DNA of 64,000 nt from Cunninghamia lanceolata (lineage: Eukaryota > Streptophyta > Pinopsida > Cupressales > Cupressaceae). Made by a program: the position numbers and the translations under genes. Each line of letters begins with the position of its first letter. Within the stretch, counting starts at the first letter, position 1. Shown piece after piece: positions 23,683 through 34,938 of this stretch. The notes below the pieces were generated by a model. It had not been told where the DNA came from. It saw nothing but the letters and a program-made list of their open reading frames with translations, and did no database searches. The DNA lies in the NCBI GenBank assembly GCA_027924645.1, contig BSBN01000445.1, positions 8,229,001 through 8,293,000 of the forward strand, in the 5' to 3' direction.

Positions 23683-24201
23683 AAGATTCACAATTGTGCT
23701 TAATGATTTCTTCCAGATTTTATATGCGTGAAGTTTCAGATTTGTGTGCAGTAGTGAGATATCATTTCCAAGTTTGAGTTTGGGTATCCAACTAATTTGC
23801 ACATTGGGGAGTTATTGATGATCATTTGCAAGCAAATACAAATTTATTTCGAATATGGTATTGTGTGCTGAATAAACAGATAATTTTATTATTTCAGATT
23901 TCTATTAATATTATTATAATGGTTTCTTGAAAATAATCAGAAATACCTATTGTTGAAAGTGTGGAGAAATTAATATTTTATTGGCCTTTGAGAATAGCCA
24001 TACCATTTATTACCTTTGCCTTTCCATATTTCATACATAAAGGCTACCATACAAGGGAAAGGAAATAAGCGTTGCATATCATAAAGTCTTTGGGACCCAC
24101 AAACTCAGTCGCCTATCTTTAGGAGAATATTTTGATATGTCTGGAATTAGGAAATCAGAAAATTTGCAAGTTTGTTGAAAAAATTTGGTAGGGACTTTAC
24201 A
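23683..24201 (+). repeat. E2 left LTR, second part
   Basis: Continues the LTR begun at 6089 and ends ...GGGACTTTACA. Colinear with 32247-32761. Confidence 0.9.
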
Positions 24202-24202
24202 G

Positions 24203-24215
24203 TGGTATCAAAGCC
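24203..24215 (+). promoter_or_regulatory. E2 primer binding site
   Basis: TGGTATCAAAGCC right after the left LTR, tRNA-Met type. Confidence 0.85.
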
Positions 24216-24272
24216 GGTTTTCTTGCCATCATGTTAGGTAGTAGATGTTTATTGCATATTAGAATTAGAATC

Positions 24273-24972
24273 ATGGCATTATTCAGTGAAGAAGATTTGG
24301 GAAAGAAGCTTTATAGAGCAGGTAAGAAACTTGAACACCCGTCGTAGTCAAAGGATGATCTACTTTGCATGTTGGAAGAAGTAGAGAATTGCTTATTCAT
24401 GATAGATCAGTTAGATTCTCTGAGGATGCAACATGTTGTGACTCCATCAGTGACTTCGTTGGTAAAGTCAAAGCTTATGAGAAATGCAAATATAGATGTG
24501 AGACTTGCAATTACTTCTTGTGTTAATGAAATTATGAGAATAACAGCTCCATAGGATCCTTATAACAGCAATATCATGAAGGAGATATTTCAGCTAATTG
24601 TGGAAAGTTTTCAAGGATTGGATGGTATCAAAAATCCTTCTTTTGCTAAGAGAGTAAAAATTCTAGAAACTGTTATAAAAGTTAGATCATGTGTGGTGAT
24701 GCTTGATCTTGAATGTTATGATCTAATTCTCAAAATGTTTCACTATTTCTTTGCTACTATAAGAAAATATCATGCAAAAATGTTATCACAACAATGTAGA
24801 CAATTACGTCTTTGATCGTAAATGAGAGTAATGATGTACCCCAATCACTCTTATTGATCTTATTGGCTAATATGAGGAAGGGTGATCAAGAATCTTTATC
24901 AGTTGTACATGTTTTAGCTGAAATTGTTGTTAATCAATGCGAAGGAAAATTGAAACCGTATTTGACAGATGA
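24273..24972 (+). pseudogene. PDS5: PDS5 fragment captured by E2
   Basis: From ATG 24273 the frame gives the N-terminal part of plant PDS5, the HEAT-repeat cohesin regulator. It is recognised by SKDDLL.MLEEVE, VRLAITSCVNEI.RITAP, IMKEIFQLIVESFQGLD, KVRSCVVMLDLEC and SLLLILLANMRKGDQE...CEGKLKPYL. Two in-frame TAGs (24345, 24552) and a one-base shift near 24790 break it. No intron interrupts about 233 codons, so it came from spliced RNA. It begins at the native start codon about 70 bp after the primer site and stops being PDS5 near 24972, where element-specific sequence follows. A second, independently decayed copy of the same capture is in E4 (minus strand, 44985-48317). Confidence 0.88.
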
Positions 24973-25258
24973 GGATAAGGAAGAATTTATGACAGTGGAG
25001 CTCCAGAATGACTTTATGGAAGGATATGCAGTTACTAATGATGGGTTTGAGCATGCTGAAATGATCAAATCGGCAACAATTACTAAGCCATTTGATAGTA
25101 ATTATGGTGATGGTTCGGGACACCCAAGATTGAAGACCAAAGTGGAGCAAGAGAATGAAGCAATGGCAAAGGAAATCAGGCAGGTAATTGATGAGCTTGA
25201 TAGTCTTCAAGAGGATTTTGATTTAAAGCAGTTTCCTGAGATTGCACAGTTGGGATAG
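24973..25258 (+). CDS. E2-specific extension downstream of the PDS5 piece
   Basis: The frame that carries the last PDS5 part (24812-25258) runs on for about 95 codons of acidic, helical sequence (VELQNDFMEGYAVTND...LDSLQEDFDLKQF) not resembling PDS5. It forms a natural fusion ending in TAG. Function not recognised. Confidence 0.55.
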
Positions 25259-25324
25259 AAGGAAGATTGGTCTAAACAAGCAAATGGAAATAACTTCCAA
25301 TCTATTGGTAACCCACTTTTTGAA

Positions 25325-26353
25325 ATGGATGCAGAGTTATCTTTTAATAATCCGCTTTTTGTGATGAATATTGAGACATTTTCTAATTCTAGTAACACAA
25401 CTTGTGACAATAACATGATATGGGATCCAGGTGAACTTTTTAGACATGAGATAGATGTTATACCAGATATTGAATGTGGTTTTCATCTTGCTGAAGTTGT
25501 TAGATCAGCAACTAAGGGTGAGCTATTTGATCATCTTCATTATAGCTTAAGGTATGGAAGTATTGATGCTAGTAAAAGGTTAAGGCAAGGCTTTTGTCAT
25601 TTTGCTCAAGGTTGTCTTCACATAAGAATATGGGACCCAGGTATTTCATTGAAACATTTGACATTAAGAACTAAGGGCTGTCCTCCATACAGAGTTTACA
25701 GTTTGCTAGTTAGGACAGCAACAATTTTCTTATCTTCTATTGATGTCTATTTAGTTTTGTCTCTTTACATTGGCACTTATAATGAACTGAATCCATGTGG
25801 AATTGATAGCACATATTGGAGAAGATCACTAGATGAAGCACACATGAATATCAGAGTAGTACAGCATAAGCATGGTGGAGCTATTTCATTGTTGAGTATT
25901 TATGCAGGGGATCACCAGCCAAGTATATTGGAGATTTGTGGTGACAAAAGGAATGTACCGTGGAGGATTATAGATCAAAATTCTAGACTTAGTGTTGTTG
26001 TCATCATTCCAATCAGCCATCACATGATTTCATTTGCATACATACCAGTGGATTGGCAAGATAGACGGAACTTGACAAAAGAGGGATCTAGACTCTATGG
26101 ACATCACAATATGAATCAGCATATTGGTTCAGTAAAATTGGAGTTTCGAAGTTTGCACTTACTTGAAAACTCCAAATGCAGTTTGATTAGAGAGATACAA
26201 TGGAGTTTTGGGAAAAGGTTGATGAGATATATTTGGAACTCTATTGTTTACAGAATGAATCGATCTGTTGGAATTGATGGGTTTAATTGGCATTGCTTGA
26301 GGACAAGCAATCTTAGGGAGGGAGGACTTGTAATGTCCCCTTTGCAGGCATGA
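25325..26353 (+). CDS. E2 internal protein, unrecognised
   Basis: 342 codons, open, running 25 bases into the right LTR. Contains two I-WDPG motifs (about residues 35 and 103) and ends in CLRTSNLREGG just before the polypurine tract. The minus-strand element E4 has related sequence (VWDLGDTLRHL at 43405-44433, and IWDPG plus CLRTSNFGKGG at 42637-42936), so this is a family protein. A hydrophobic stretch lies near residues 130-150 (ATIFLSSIDVYLVLSLYI), possibly membrane-associated. No enzyme motif is seen. The C-terminal tail is DNA that doubles as the polypurine tract. Confidence 0.6.
   Translation: MDAELSFNNPLFVMNIETFSNSSNTTCDNNMIWDPGELFRHEIDVIPDIECGFHLAEVVRSATKGELFDHLHYSLRYGSIDASKRLRQGFCHFAQGCLHIRIWDPGISLKHLTLRTKGCPPYRVYSLLVRTATIFLSSIDVYLVLSLYIGTYNELNPCGIDSTYWRRSLDEAHMNIRVVQHKHGGAISLLSIYAGDHQPSILEICGDKRNVPWRIIDQNSRLSVVVIIPISHHMISFAYIPVDWQDRRNLTKEGSRLYGHHNMNQHIGSVKLEFRSLHLLENSKCSLIREIQWSFGKRLMRYIWNSIVYRMNRSVGIDGFNWHCLRTSNLREGGLVMSPLQA
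26311..26328 (+). promoter_or_regulatory. E2 polypurine tract
   Basis: TCTTAGGGAGGGAGGACT directly before the right LTR. E4 has the matching tract TTTTGGGAAGGGTGGAC on the minus strand at its own LTR boundary. Confidence 0.8.
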
Positions 26354-26597
26354 TCGATCAGCGAAGATCCTTAGCCTATTTTTGATTCTCGTAGACTAAT
26401 TGGGATTATGGTAAAAGAATAGTTGATTAATTAAATTAAATTGTCTTGAATTATGTTTTTATGGGCAACTATATTTAATTTATTTATTTATTATAAAGTG
26501 ATTTATTTGGTCAGAAAAGCAAATTAAAATAAAAAGTCACTTTATGAGAAAATAAAATATGATTTTTCTAGAGAGTTCCTAGGTGGTTACAAAATAT
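26329..26597 (+). repeat. E2 right LTR, first part
   Basis: TGTAATGTCCCCTTTGCAGG..., interrupted at 26597 by the hAT element. It continues at 31873. Confidence 0.9.
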
Positions 26598-28028
26598 CAG
26601 CGTTTCTAGGGGGCGCGTCCCCTGGGTTTTTTCCCTGCTCCCAGTGCGTGACACGTTCTGGGGACGCAGGGACGGGGACAGGACGCCCTTTGTCATCCCA
26701 GATCGTAGGCTTTTTTGGGGGATGTCCCAAGGACACCCCCTATGAGAAGGGGAATGTCCCCTGCGAGCTCCCCCATTCCGGAAACCCATACACGTCTCGG
26801 GGACGCAGAAACCGCCAAAAAAAAACCGATAAAAAACAAAAAAAATGCGGACGGGCCCAAAAAAATGTGACTTAAAAGCTCAAACAAAAATTGCTTTAGG
26901 GCACGCAAGGTCAAACAAAAGTTTAAACAATGAATAAAGCTCAAACAAAAAGAAAAACACGAAGAGATGCCTCATCTCTTCGCAGGGAGCTGAGTAGAAA
27001 CTGGAAACCTAAGGCGAAATCAGAAATACGCAGGGAGTTTCTTCCTTCTGGTTAGTATTAAACATTTAAACAATGATCCATATTTTATTATTTTGTGTGT
27101 TTGTAGGTGATTTATAATTTTATTCAATGTTTCAGTCTCTTAAGCAATCCAAAGAAAGCAACAAATATGAAATATTAAATAAGTTCATCAAACTTGGCAA
27201 AATCTTCGTTGTCGGGATAAAATAGCTTTTCAAGAACCCTATGATAGGATATGGCATGGATATTATATTATATACAAAGAGTTAAAACTATACACATAAA
27301 TAATTTCTGGACTGAAAAGTTGATTTACAGACATGATATCAAAAGAAAACAAAGAGGATTACTGCTACGTTGTAGAACATGTGCTAGTAAGAGGCAATAC
27401 CACCAACTAAACTGTTAAAAAATTAAAAAAGCCAATCTTGCTCATCAATTTTGAAAGCATACTACTAGCAAATAAAGCATACTACCAGAACAATACATTC
27501 TAAGATACCTTTTGTATAGAAAATTACAATTTTGTCTTACTTGCTAGACTGGTTAACTGGGAAATAAGTGTCAAGCTCTTTCAGTGAATTGACTACAACC
27601 TTGACATTGATTTCACCTTTGATTAACTAGCATTGATATCTTAAATAACTTTCAGATATTACTTATTAGATAATGTAACGGTTAGACTATTAGTAGAACA
27701 TTGAACAAAGACTTAATATCACTTGCTGACCTGCAATGACTTGCTTAAATTAAAACAGAGATATACTTTTATAAAACTTAAAACACTATTCAATATTGAC
27801 TGTTGAAACTTGAGACACAATCACAGTCACAGAGATATTCATTATTTCATATAGTTATACACATATATGATATATTCAGAATTTGAGATTTCAGACATAT
27901 ATACTGATATTGTTGATTGTTTTAACTTCTAAACAGTAAACTATAACTATAACCTGTTTATGGCTCTTTATGGCGGAGTAGGTACTCTAGTGTCCACAAA
28001 GTTCAAATTTGTTGAGTGAAAAATCAAG

Positions 28029-29654
28029 ATGGATTCTTTCACTGTGAATGCTGATTTAGATTTGGAGAATGAAATAGCAATTGATGAGGATGAGGAATCA
28101 GGCAGCCAACTAGAAACCCCAAGTAGAACCACAGACAATTCAAGTGTAGCTGCAAGTGTACTAAAATCCAATTGCCCTTCACAGTTGTTGTCACAATATG
28201 CCAAAGGGCCATTTAACAAGAAACATCCTTTACAGTAGTATGCAACAATACTGGACACAAATAAAGCGCCTCATTCAGGTGGAAGTCGGAAATGGAAATG
28301 CAACATTTTCCCAAAAGGTACTTGGAATGGCAGCATGACAAGGACCAATGCACACTTTTTACATATCCCTGGTAAAGGAGTTGAAGGTTGTAAGGCTCAC
28401 ACTTGAAATGAAGGCTAAGATGATCAAACTATATACAGGGGAAATCACTACAGCATCAATTTCTAGTACACTGACACGAGGAGGTTCAACTTCAGGTTTA
28501 CCACCTTCATATCCATCATTTGGGGTGAGTGCAGTGGAGTCAAGGGGGAAACAGAAAGCTACAGTAGCTAACCCAATCACAGATATGTTCAGTGCACAAG
28601 GAAGGGAGGTTGCAGATGAGGCCATTGCCAATTTCTACTTTGGCAACAACATTCCTTTCCATGTTGCTCGATCTCCTTTGTACAAGGAAATGTTTGAGAA
28701 GGTAAGACAAGCTGGTCTTGATTATTTGGTTCCTAGTGAGACTAAATTGAGAACCACACTCTTGGAAAAAAGTTATTCCAAGGTTAACTTGTTGATGGAG
28801 GAGATGAAGGCCAAATGGGTGACACATGGTTGTAGCATAATAATGGATGGGTGGACGGATATTAGACATCGTCCACTCATCAATGTTATAGTTTCATGCA
28901 TTGATGGACCTTACTTCTTGCGAGCAGTTGATTGCTCAAGAAAACACAAAGATGTCGAGTTTCAATTTCAGATCCTGAGAGATGCCATTGAGGAGGTTGG
29001 TCCTCAAAATGTGGTGCAAGTGATTACTAATGCAGGAAATGTTTGTAGGGCAGCAGGTATGTTGGTTCAATCTACATATAGGCACATCTGTTGGACCCCT
29101 TGTTGTGTGCATGCTATGAACAATGCACGCAAAGACATTGGAAAGATAGAGTGGGTGAAACAGGTGGTGGCGGATGCAAGGGAGGTGCAAATGTTTATTT
29201 GCAACCACCACATGTCATTGGCATTGTTTCAGACCTTTGCAAAGAAAGAATTCCTCAAACCAGTTGAGACTCGATTTGCTTCCTATTTCATTCTACTTGA
29301 GAGGATGCTTGAGTTGCACGAGCCATTGCAACTTATGGTTATGACACAAGATTGGAACAGGTGGATGGAGTCAAAGACCGAGCAGGGGAAGAGGGATGAA
29401 GGAGATTGTGATTGGTGATAATTTTTGGTCAAATGTGAGATACATCACATTTTTTGTACAGCATGTTTTCACTGTTATTAGATTTGGGAATTTTGATAGT
29501 CCTAGTCTTGGGGAGATGTACGAGTGCATTGATAGCATGCTTGGCCAAATGAAAGCTACCATTTGTGTGAAAGACCCCACCCTTGAGTTGTACAATAAGC
29601 ATATTCACCCCATCATCCAAAAAAGGTGGAGCAAGTTGAACACCCTGTGTATAG
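28029..29654 (+). pseudogene. hAT transposase, BED finger and DUF659-type catalytic part
   Basis: An acidic N-terminal region (from ATG 28029) is followed by a BED-like finger near 28276-28390 (GGSRKWKCN...NAHFLHIPGKG) that has lost one Cys. The catalytic core contains MDGWTDIRHRPLINV, TNAGNVCRAAG and CVHAMN (about 28840-29120). The first catalytic Asp is in the DGWTD block, and the expected second Asp of TDNA is N in TNAG. Frames shift near 28400 and 29395. It ends at a likely intron donor ATAG/GTAAAA at 29655. The protein would cut and paste the element. Confidence 0.88.
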
Positions 29655-30817
29655 GTAAAATTGAGATTGAATAATAATCAAAGCAATGAAATAACAACTC
29701 GATCCTATAACATCAAAAGATCCATCTAAACGATAACCAAATCAATGAATAATACAATTAATAATCAATTGATCTCTTGGTTGAATGTGGATTGCTCAAT
29801 CAATTGCGAAGCCATGTTTGCAACAAGCGGATGTAGATAGTATGCGTGCTCAAAAGTGCTCAATGTGAATATGTGCTCAACAATGTGTGATAAAAGCTCA
29901 AAGTGTTGTATTAAGAATGCCCAAAGCTTAAATGATCGAAGAGGATTTTTGGAGTGAAGGGGGTATATATAGTTTTCAGGGTTGGATCGATCAATGGTGG
30001 AGACAAATCAATGAAATCGATGGATGAGATAAATTAAAAAGACATCATGAATGTGCACACGACATGTGTCATACAGAAAAAGCTATTTTATTGAATTAAT
30101 TGTTTTTTGGCTAAAGATAGGATTTGATTTCATAAATTAGAATGTTTTTTTCCAATTTATGAGTTGATGATAAAAATAATAATAATTAAAGCCAATTAAC
30201 TCAACTTTAGATTTGCTTTTTGAAGTTCTAAAAATAAGATTGATTGTGCACATAAAAGAAAATGATATTTTTAGAAGAATTGGAAGATAATTGAGAATTA
30301 AATAAATAAATTTATTTAATTGATTGTGCATGATAGAATAAGATTATTTTTGGAAGATAATTAAAGATTTAAATAAATTAAACAAATAAATTGATTTAAT
30401 TTATTTTCCATGATAGAGGAATATAAATTTTATTTATTTTTAAAGGATAATGGTCAATTTAAATAAATTTGAATAATTTATTTAAATTTGGAGGAATAAT
30501 TGATTAATTAAATAATTTAAAATTATTTAATTGTGGATAAGAGGAATTAGGTGATGAATTAATTAAATAATTGAATTTATTTAATTAATGTGGATTTGAA
30601 GATTGAAAGGGATACTGATTCAATTAAATAGTTAAAATTATTTAATTTGGAACAATTGAGTGGATTTTATTGAAATTAATTAAATAAATAGAATTTATTC
30701 AATTAATGTTGGAAATTAGGGAAAATAGAGGAAAGAGATGAATTTGATGAAATTAATTAAATAATTAGATTATTTAATTAGCGTCGATGCAAGCGATCTG
30801 CGAAGGGTCATTTTTAG
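29655..30817 (+). other. Probable intron of the hAT transposase
   Basis: Begins GTAAAA and ends ATTTTTAG. The protein reads across it from QKRWSKLNT to AAYALNPKWY as in intact hATs. The right half is a run of AATTAAATAATT-type repeats (about 30280-30780). An inserted AT-rich element is the alternative. Confidence 0.65.
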
Positions 30818-31428
30818 GTGGCTGCATATGCTTTGAATCCAAAATGGTATGTGGAAAGAGTTGGTAGAATTCTTCCTATTCATGATCACAAGGTGAGGAA
30901 TGGCATCATGAAAGCCTTCATAAAAATGTATAGTCCAGAGGAAGCTTCATTGATCAGAGTTGAGTGGGTTAAGTTCACAGAACTAGAAGGCTACAAGACT
31001 TCGGCAAGGATTGATAGGCTCGCTATGGCACAGGATAACCCAGTTAGTTGGTGGACAATCTATGAACCTCGAGGACCATTGCGCACACTTGCCATTCGTC
31101 TTCTCTCACAGGTTTCTAGTTCCTCAGCTGCTGAGAGGAACTGGTCCACATATAGCTTTATCCACTCTCTAAAGAGGAATAGACTTACCTCTGCGAGAGC
31201 GGAAAAGCTTGTTGCAGTGCATAGTGCCTTATATCTGATTGGTTGCAAGACACCTCAGTATAGGCAAAGCCTAGCGTAGAGGTGGGATGTAGAGCACGAG
31301 GAGCCAGAACAACTTGATGATGACCACAGTGTGCAGGTGGCATTGGACGATCCACTTCCTTCTGACAATTCCAGTGATGAAGAGTTTCCTAAATATGCTA
31401 CTACTGATGATGATGATTCTAATTTTTG
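30818..31428 (+). pseudogene. hAT transposase C-terminal dimerisation exon
   Basis: Starts AAYALNPKWY and has the hAT dimerisation signature SSSSAAERNWSTYSFIHS (about 31110) and KRNRLTSARAEKLV. One in-frame TAG at 31279 is followed by the usual acidic hAT tail ending DDDDSNF. Confidence 0.92.
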
Positions 31429-31864
31429 AGTTTTAACTTTTCAGTTATAGGTGACGTTTTTGGCAATTTAATTTTGTCATTTTGATGCTTGTCACTTGTA
31501 TAATCAGATTATGAGACTCTATTATGATATTATCTACTTGCTACTTTGAACTTTCAAAGTTCAAACTAATTATAAGTTATAAAGTTTATAACTTACTTGA
31601 CTATTTGAATTTTGAAATGGATCACAATTTTCAGCTACGAGTATGAATTTGATTCTTGAATGATCATTGATATTCAATTGTTCAATGTCTACTGTTTATT
31701 TAAGACTTTAAGTTACCTCAACATGTATCTCATTTTAGTTTTTAACTTTTTAACCTATATATTTTTTTATTAAAATATATTATATTGCCGTCCCCAAATT
31801 TTTGGAAAATTTTTGCCGTCCCCAGGTACCCATCCCCCCGTCCTGGAAACTCGGAGAAACACTA

Positions 31865-32028
31865 CAAAATATAATTTCTAGAAAAATCCAAAAGAGTTAT
31901 AAAAAGAAGGTTGTGAAGAGAGATTTTCAGATACATATATAGCCGTCCTCTCGCCGTCCCCAAATTTTTGCCGTCCTCGAAAACCCATCCCACCATCCCC
32001 CCGTCCCGGAAACTCGGAGAAACACTGC
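31865..32028 (+). repeat. Tandem duplication of the hAT right end with flanking LTR
   Basis: LTR sequence from CAAAATAT (31865) to about 31938 is followed by a second hAT right end (about 31941-32028, ...CTCGGAGAAACACTG). The same LTR sequence then restarts with CAAAATAT at 32029. The repeat period is 164 bp. Confidence 0.85.
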
Positions 32029-32761
32029 AAAATATAATTTCTAGAAAAAGCCAAAAGAGTTATAAAAAGAAGGTTGTGAAGAGAGATTTTCTGATACAAA
32101 TCTTTTGACTTTTCATATTTTGATACCCAGTTGTGGTAGATTGAACATCTTGTTCAAGTTGCAACCTAGGACAAAAACCCTACGACGAAGATTGGGTCTG
32201 GAGAAGGAAGTCTCCCTAGCCAATATTCGAGGTGGATTCATACAAGATTCACAATTATGCTTAATGATTTGTTCCAGATTTTATATGTGTGAAGTTTCAG
32301 ATTTGTGTGCAGTAGTGAGATATCATTTCCAAGTTTGAGTTTGGGTATACATCTGATTTGCATATTGGAGATTTATCAATGATCATCTGCAAGCAAATAC
32401 AGATTTATTTCGGGTATGGTATTGTGTGCTGAATAAACAAATAATTTTATTATTTAAGATTTATGTTAATATTATTATAAGGTTTCTTGAAAATTATCTG
32501 AAATACCTATTGTTGAAAGTGTAGAGGAATTAATATTTTATTGGCCTTTGAGAATAGCCGTACCATTTATTATCTTTGCCTTCCCATATTTCATACATAA
32601 AGGTTGTCATACAAGGGAAAGGAAGTAAGCGTTGCATATCATAAAGTCTTTGGGACCCACAAATTCAGTTGCCTATCTTTAGGAGAATATTTTGATATGT
32701 CTGGAAGTAGGAAATCAGAAAATTTGCAAGTTTGTTGAAAAATTTTGGTAGGGACATTGCA
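31873..32761 (+). repeat. E2 right LTR, second part
   Basis: Resumes after the hAT and contains the uninterrupted copia target ATTCATACAAGATTC near 32240. It ends GGGACATTGCA, followed by the target duplication GAAAT. Confidence 0.9.
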
Positions 32762-33101
32762 GAAATCTTGGAGCCGAACTTGTTTCTAGCCACCAAATCC
32801 TCCAAATTCAAAGCTCTCTTAATGGCATCCTGTAAAGACACTGGATCAAAAACCTTCACCAAACCCTTGAGTGGTTCAGTTAGACCCTCCACAAATAGCA
32901 CCATGAGTCTCTTTTGTGACACATCTGGAACCATCACTAACAACCTCTAGAACTCTGCCACATAATGTTCAACTATACCTTCTTGCCTCAACCATGCTAG
33001 CTCTCTGAAATGAATCTCCAGATCCTTCTTGTTGAACCTCTCTATCAATCTCTGACTAAACTACTCTAGAGTAGTAATGGAACCATGCCCTTGTGTCACC
33101 A
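32762..33101 (-). pseudogene. G1 gag N-terminal part
   Basis: Minus-strand retrotransposon gag: RAWFHYYS, then in another frame RFNKKDLEIHFRELAWLRQEG and LFVEGLTEPLKG. Stops and one frameshift are present. It continues at 6083 on the other side of E2. It ends at 33101, where another repeat (TGTAATAACCC) begins. Confidence 0.85.
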
Positions 33102-33665
33102 TGTAATAACCCAAACTATTTTTTTTTAAATTCCAAATTTTTGAAAATGCAAATGCAAGTCCTTGCACTAGTGAGAGCAAGGTGAGAGCATACAATGTTT
33201 GGACAACACACTAACTAAATGAATGCACTAGTGGGAAAATAAAAGGCGGCATAGCCGACCAGAGCATACAAGTGGCAATGCCGACCCAAATCAACACCTC
33301 TTCGACAGACAAGTATGCTTGTATACAAAAAGCCACTGGTAGATTCCAACAGGCTTGATCAAGCCAAATTGACTGATAACAATGCAGGCATGATCAATGC
33401 CAAAACGGACTGAGAAATATGCATTGCACTTGGGTCTAGTGGTGAACCAACCAAGACCTTACAATGAATTCAAACTACTAGCGATATACCATCCAGTTTT
33501 TACAATATGTTCAATATGCAACTACTATCTAGCGGATGACCATCTAGATTTACAATTAACATGAAGTATGAACTACTAAAAATAATGATTCAGGAAACAT
33601 CAATAGCAACAATACTAGAATTAATTTCTAATCAACAATCACTGCTAGAACAAGGGATTAGTCCA
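33102..33665 (-). repeat. Diverged copy of the 1.16-kb repeat family
   Basis: Starts TGTAATAACCCAAACTA and is colinear with 57018-57600 (GGCGGCATAGCCGAC, CACCTCTTCG(A/G)CAGA, CATGAAG(T/C)ATGAACTACT). On the minus strand it would end TTATTACA like an LTR. Confidence 0.8.
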
Positions 33666-34930
33666 AAAATAAATAGCAATTAGATAACTTTCAGTCCATC
33701 TCCTGAGCTCTGTAATTCTATCTCCGAATGCCTTGGTAAGTTTAAAATGATCTAATTCCACCTTTTATTCATTAAAATCGTGAATTAGGGCTTAATAAAT
33801 GCTAAATTGCATCAGCTCAGGGATGCCCGCTTATGGTTTGGGAGATCTTTACAAGTGGCGAGTTCCAATTTGAAATTTTGAAAGGCCAACAACTCTCTTT
33901 CGCGGCATTAAATGAAGATCTGGATATCCATATGTGGATATGAACACTTAAGTAATATGCTCACTCTTGGAATGTCCGTATGCATATCCATATGAACCAT
34001 TTGGTCAAACGTTGACCCAAGGATGGATATTGAGACGAAGGAATCCTAAGGCATTTTCCCTTGATTTCGAATATCAGGACATTAAAATGTCCATTTTGAA
34101 AAGTCATCTGCATGCCACGTGGCATAGTTTGGTTGGTCCACAGGAGGCTGCTGGTTTAGTTCGTAAAAGACAGGGATATGGATATTTAGAAATATCTAGA
34201 TATTAAATCTCACGAAATATCCCTAAGTTTGAATCATGACGATGTCATCCCTCTTAAAGTGATTCTTGATTATGAGGAAAGTGACGTCATCCAAATATTG
34301 GGAAGGTCTGGACATTAATATTTGCGAAATATACTGTCCCCGAATGTCCAAATGATGTCATCGTTGCTTGATGTTTCTTTGAAATGAAATTTGATGACGT
34401 CATCCGAATATTATGTTTCTATGTGAACTGTCCATAGTCTAATGTCCATTTTGAAAAGTCAAATAGGACACGTCATCAGGATATTGAAAGGGTCTGGACA
34501 TTAAGATAATGTCGGATATTCAGATTGTGTCCAGACTGCGAATATCCATGCATATGACGGTTTTGTTATACCGTTAAGGTAAATTTGACGAGTGCACTTC
34601 TAGAAATCGAGATATTAAGGTTCACGTTAACCTTTTTTTACTTAGTATTTCTCAAGCTTTTTGGTCGAGACAATTTGTCTGGATATTACTCAATATGAGG
34701 ACATAAGTGTAAATGTGAATATCCCTATGACCGTTGACCAAAACTTTGACCCTGAATAGCTTCTTCGTTTTGATGAATTTCAACCTGATCCAAAAGGCAA
34801 ACCTACTTAAAATTTCATGCTCTATCCCTTGGTAGACTTTATGAGGGAGAAATTCACACTTGGCATTTTGACTCATGACTCAAGATCTGGATATGCCTAA
34901 GACAGGACCTAGACATACTATCTAATACTG
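33666..34930. repeat. Noncoding stretch with degenerate palindromic words
   Basis: No gene. 33900-34750 repeats the words GAATATCC/GGATATTC, GTCTGGAC/GTCCAGAC and TGA(C/T)GTCATC at irregular distances. Two of these (about 34279 and 34395) are TGACGTCA, the palindromic core recognised by plant bZIP factors. Probably part of an LTR or satellite. Confidence 0.5.
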
Positions 34931-34938
34931 CTTTTACC

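Larger units (their letters stand above)
26598..31864 (+). mobile_element. hAT transposon with decayed transposase
   Basis: Flanked by a perfect 8-bp duplication CAAAATAT (26590-26597, 31865-31872), diagnostic of hAT. Ends CAGCGTTTCT and AGAAACACTA form imperfect terminal inverted repeats, with GC-rich subterminal regions (GGGGACGC, CCGTCCCC words). 26598-26990 and 27000-28000 hold no gene beyond subterminal repeats and AT-rich sequence. Confidence 0.95.
6089..32761 (+). mobile_element. LTR element E2 carrying a PDS5 fragment, with nested insertions
   Basis: E2 lies inside the gag region of G1, flanked by GGAAT (6084-6088) and GAAAT (32762-32766), a 5-bp target duplication with one change. 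Both LTRs start TGTAATGTCCCC, and end TTTACA (left) or TTGCA (right). The left LTR is 6089-6529 plus 23683-24201, split by copia. The right LTR is 26329-26597 plus 31873-32761, split by a hAT element. A tRNA-Met-type primer site follows the left LTR and a purine tract precedes the right one. The internal region is only 2.1 kb and has no protease, RT or integrase, so E2 is non-autonomous. It carries a spliced-looking PDS5 segment plus an element-specific reading frame. Confidence 0.9.

Noticed and set aside
24273..24972. Host PDS5 gene
   Set aside because: No introns, stops and a frameshift, and it sits exactly between an LTR/primer site and a polypurine tract. A captured fragment fits better.
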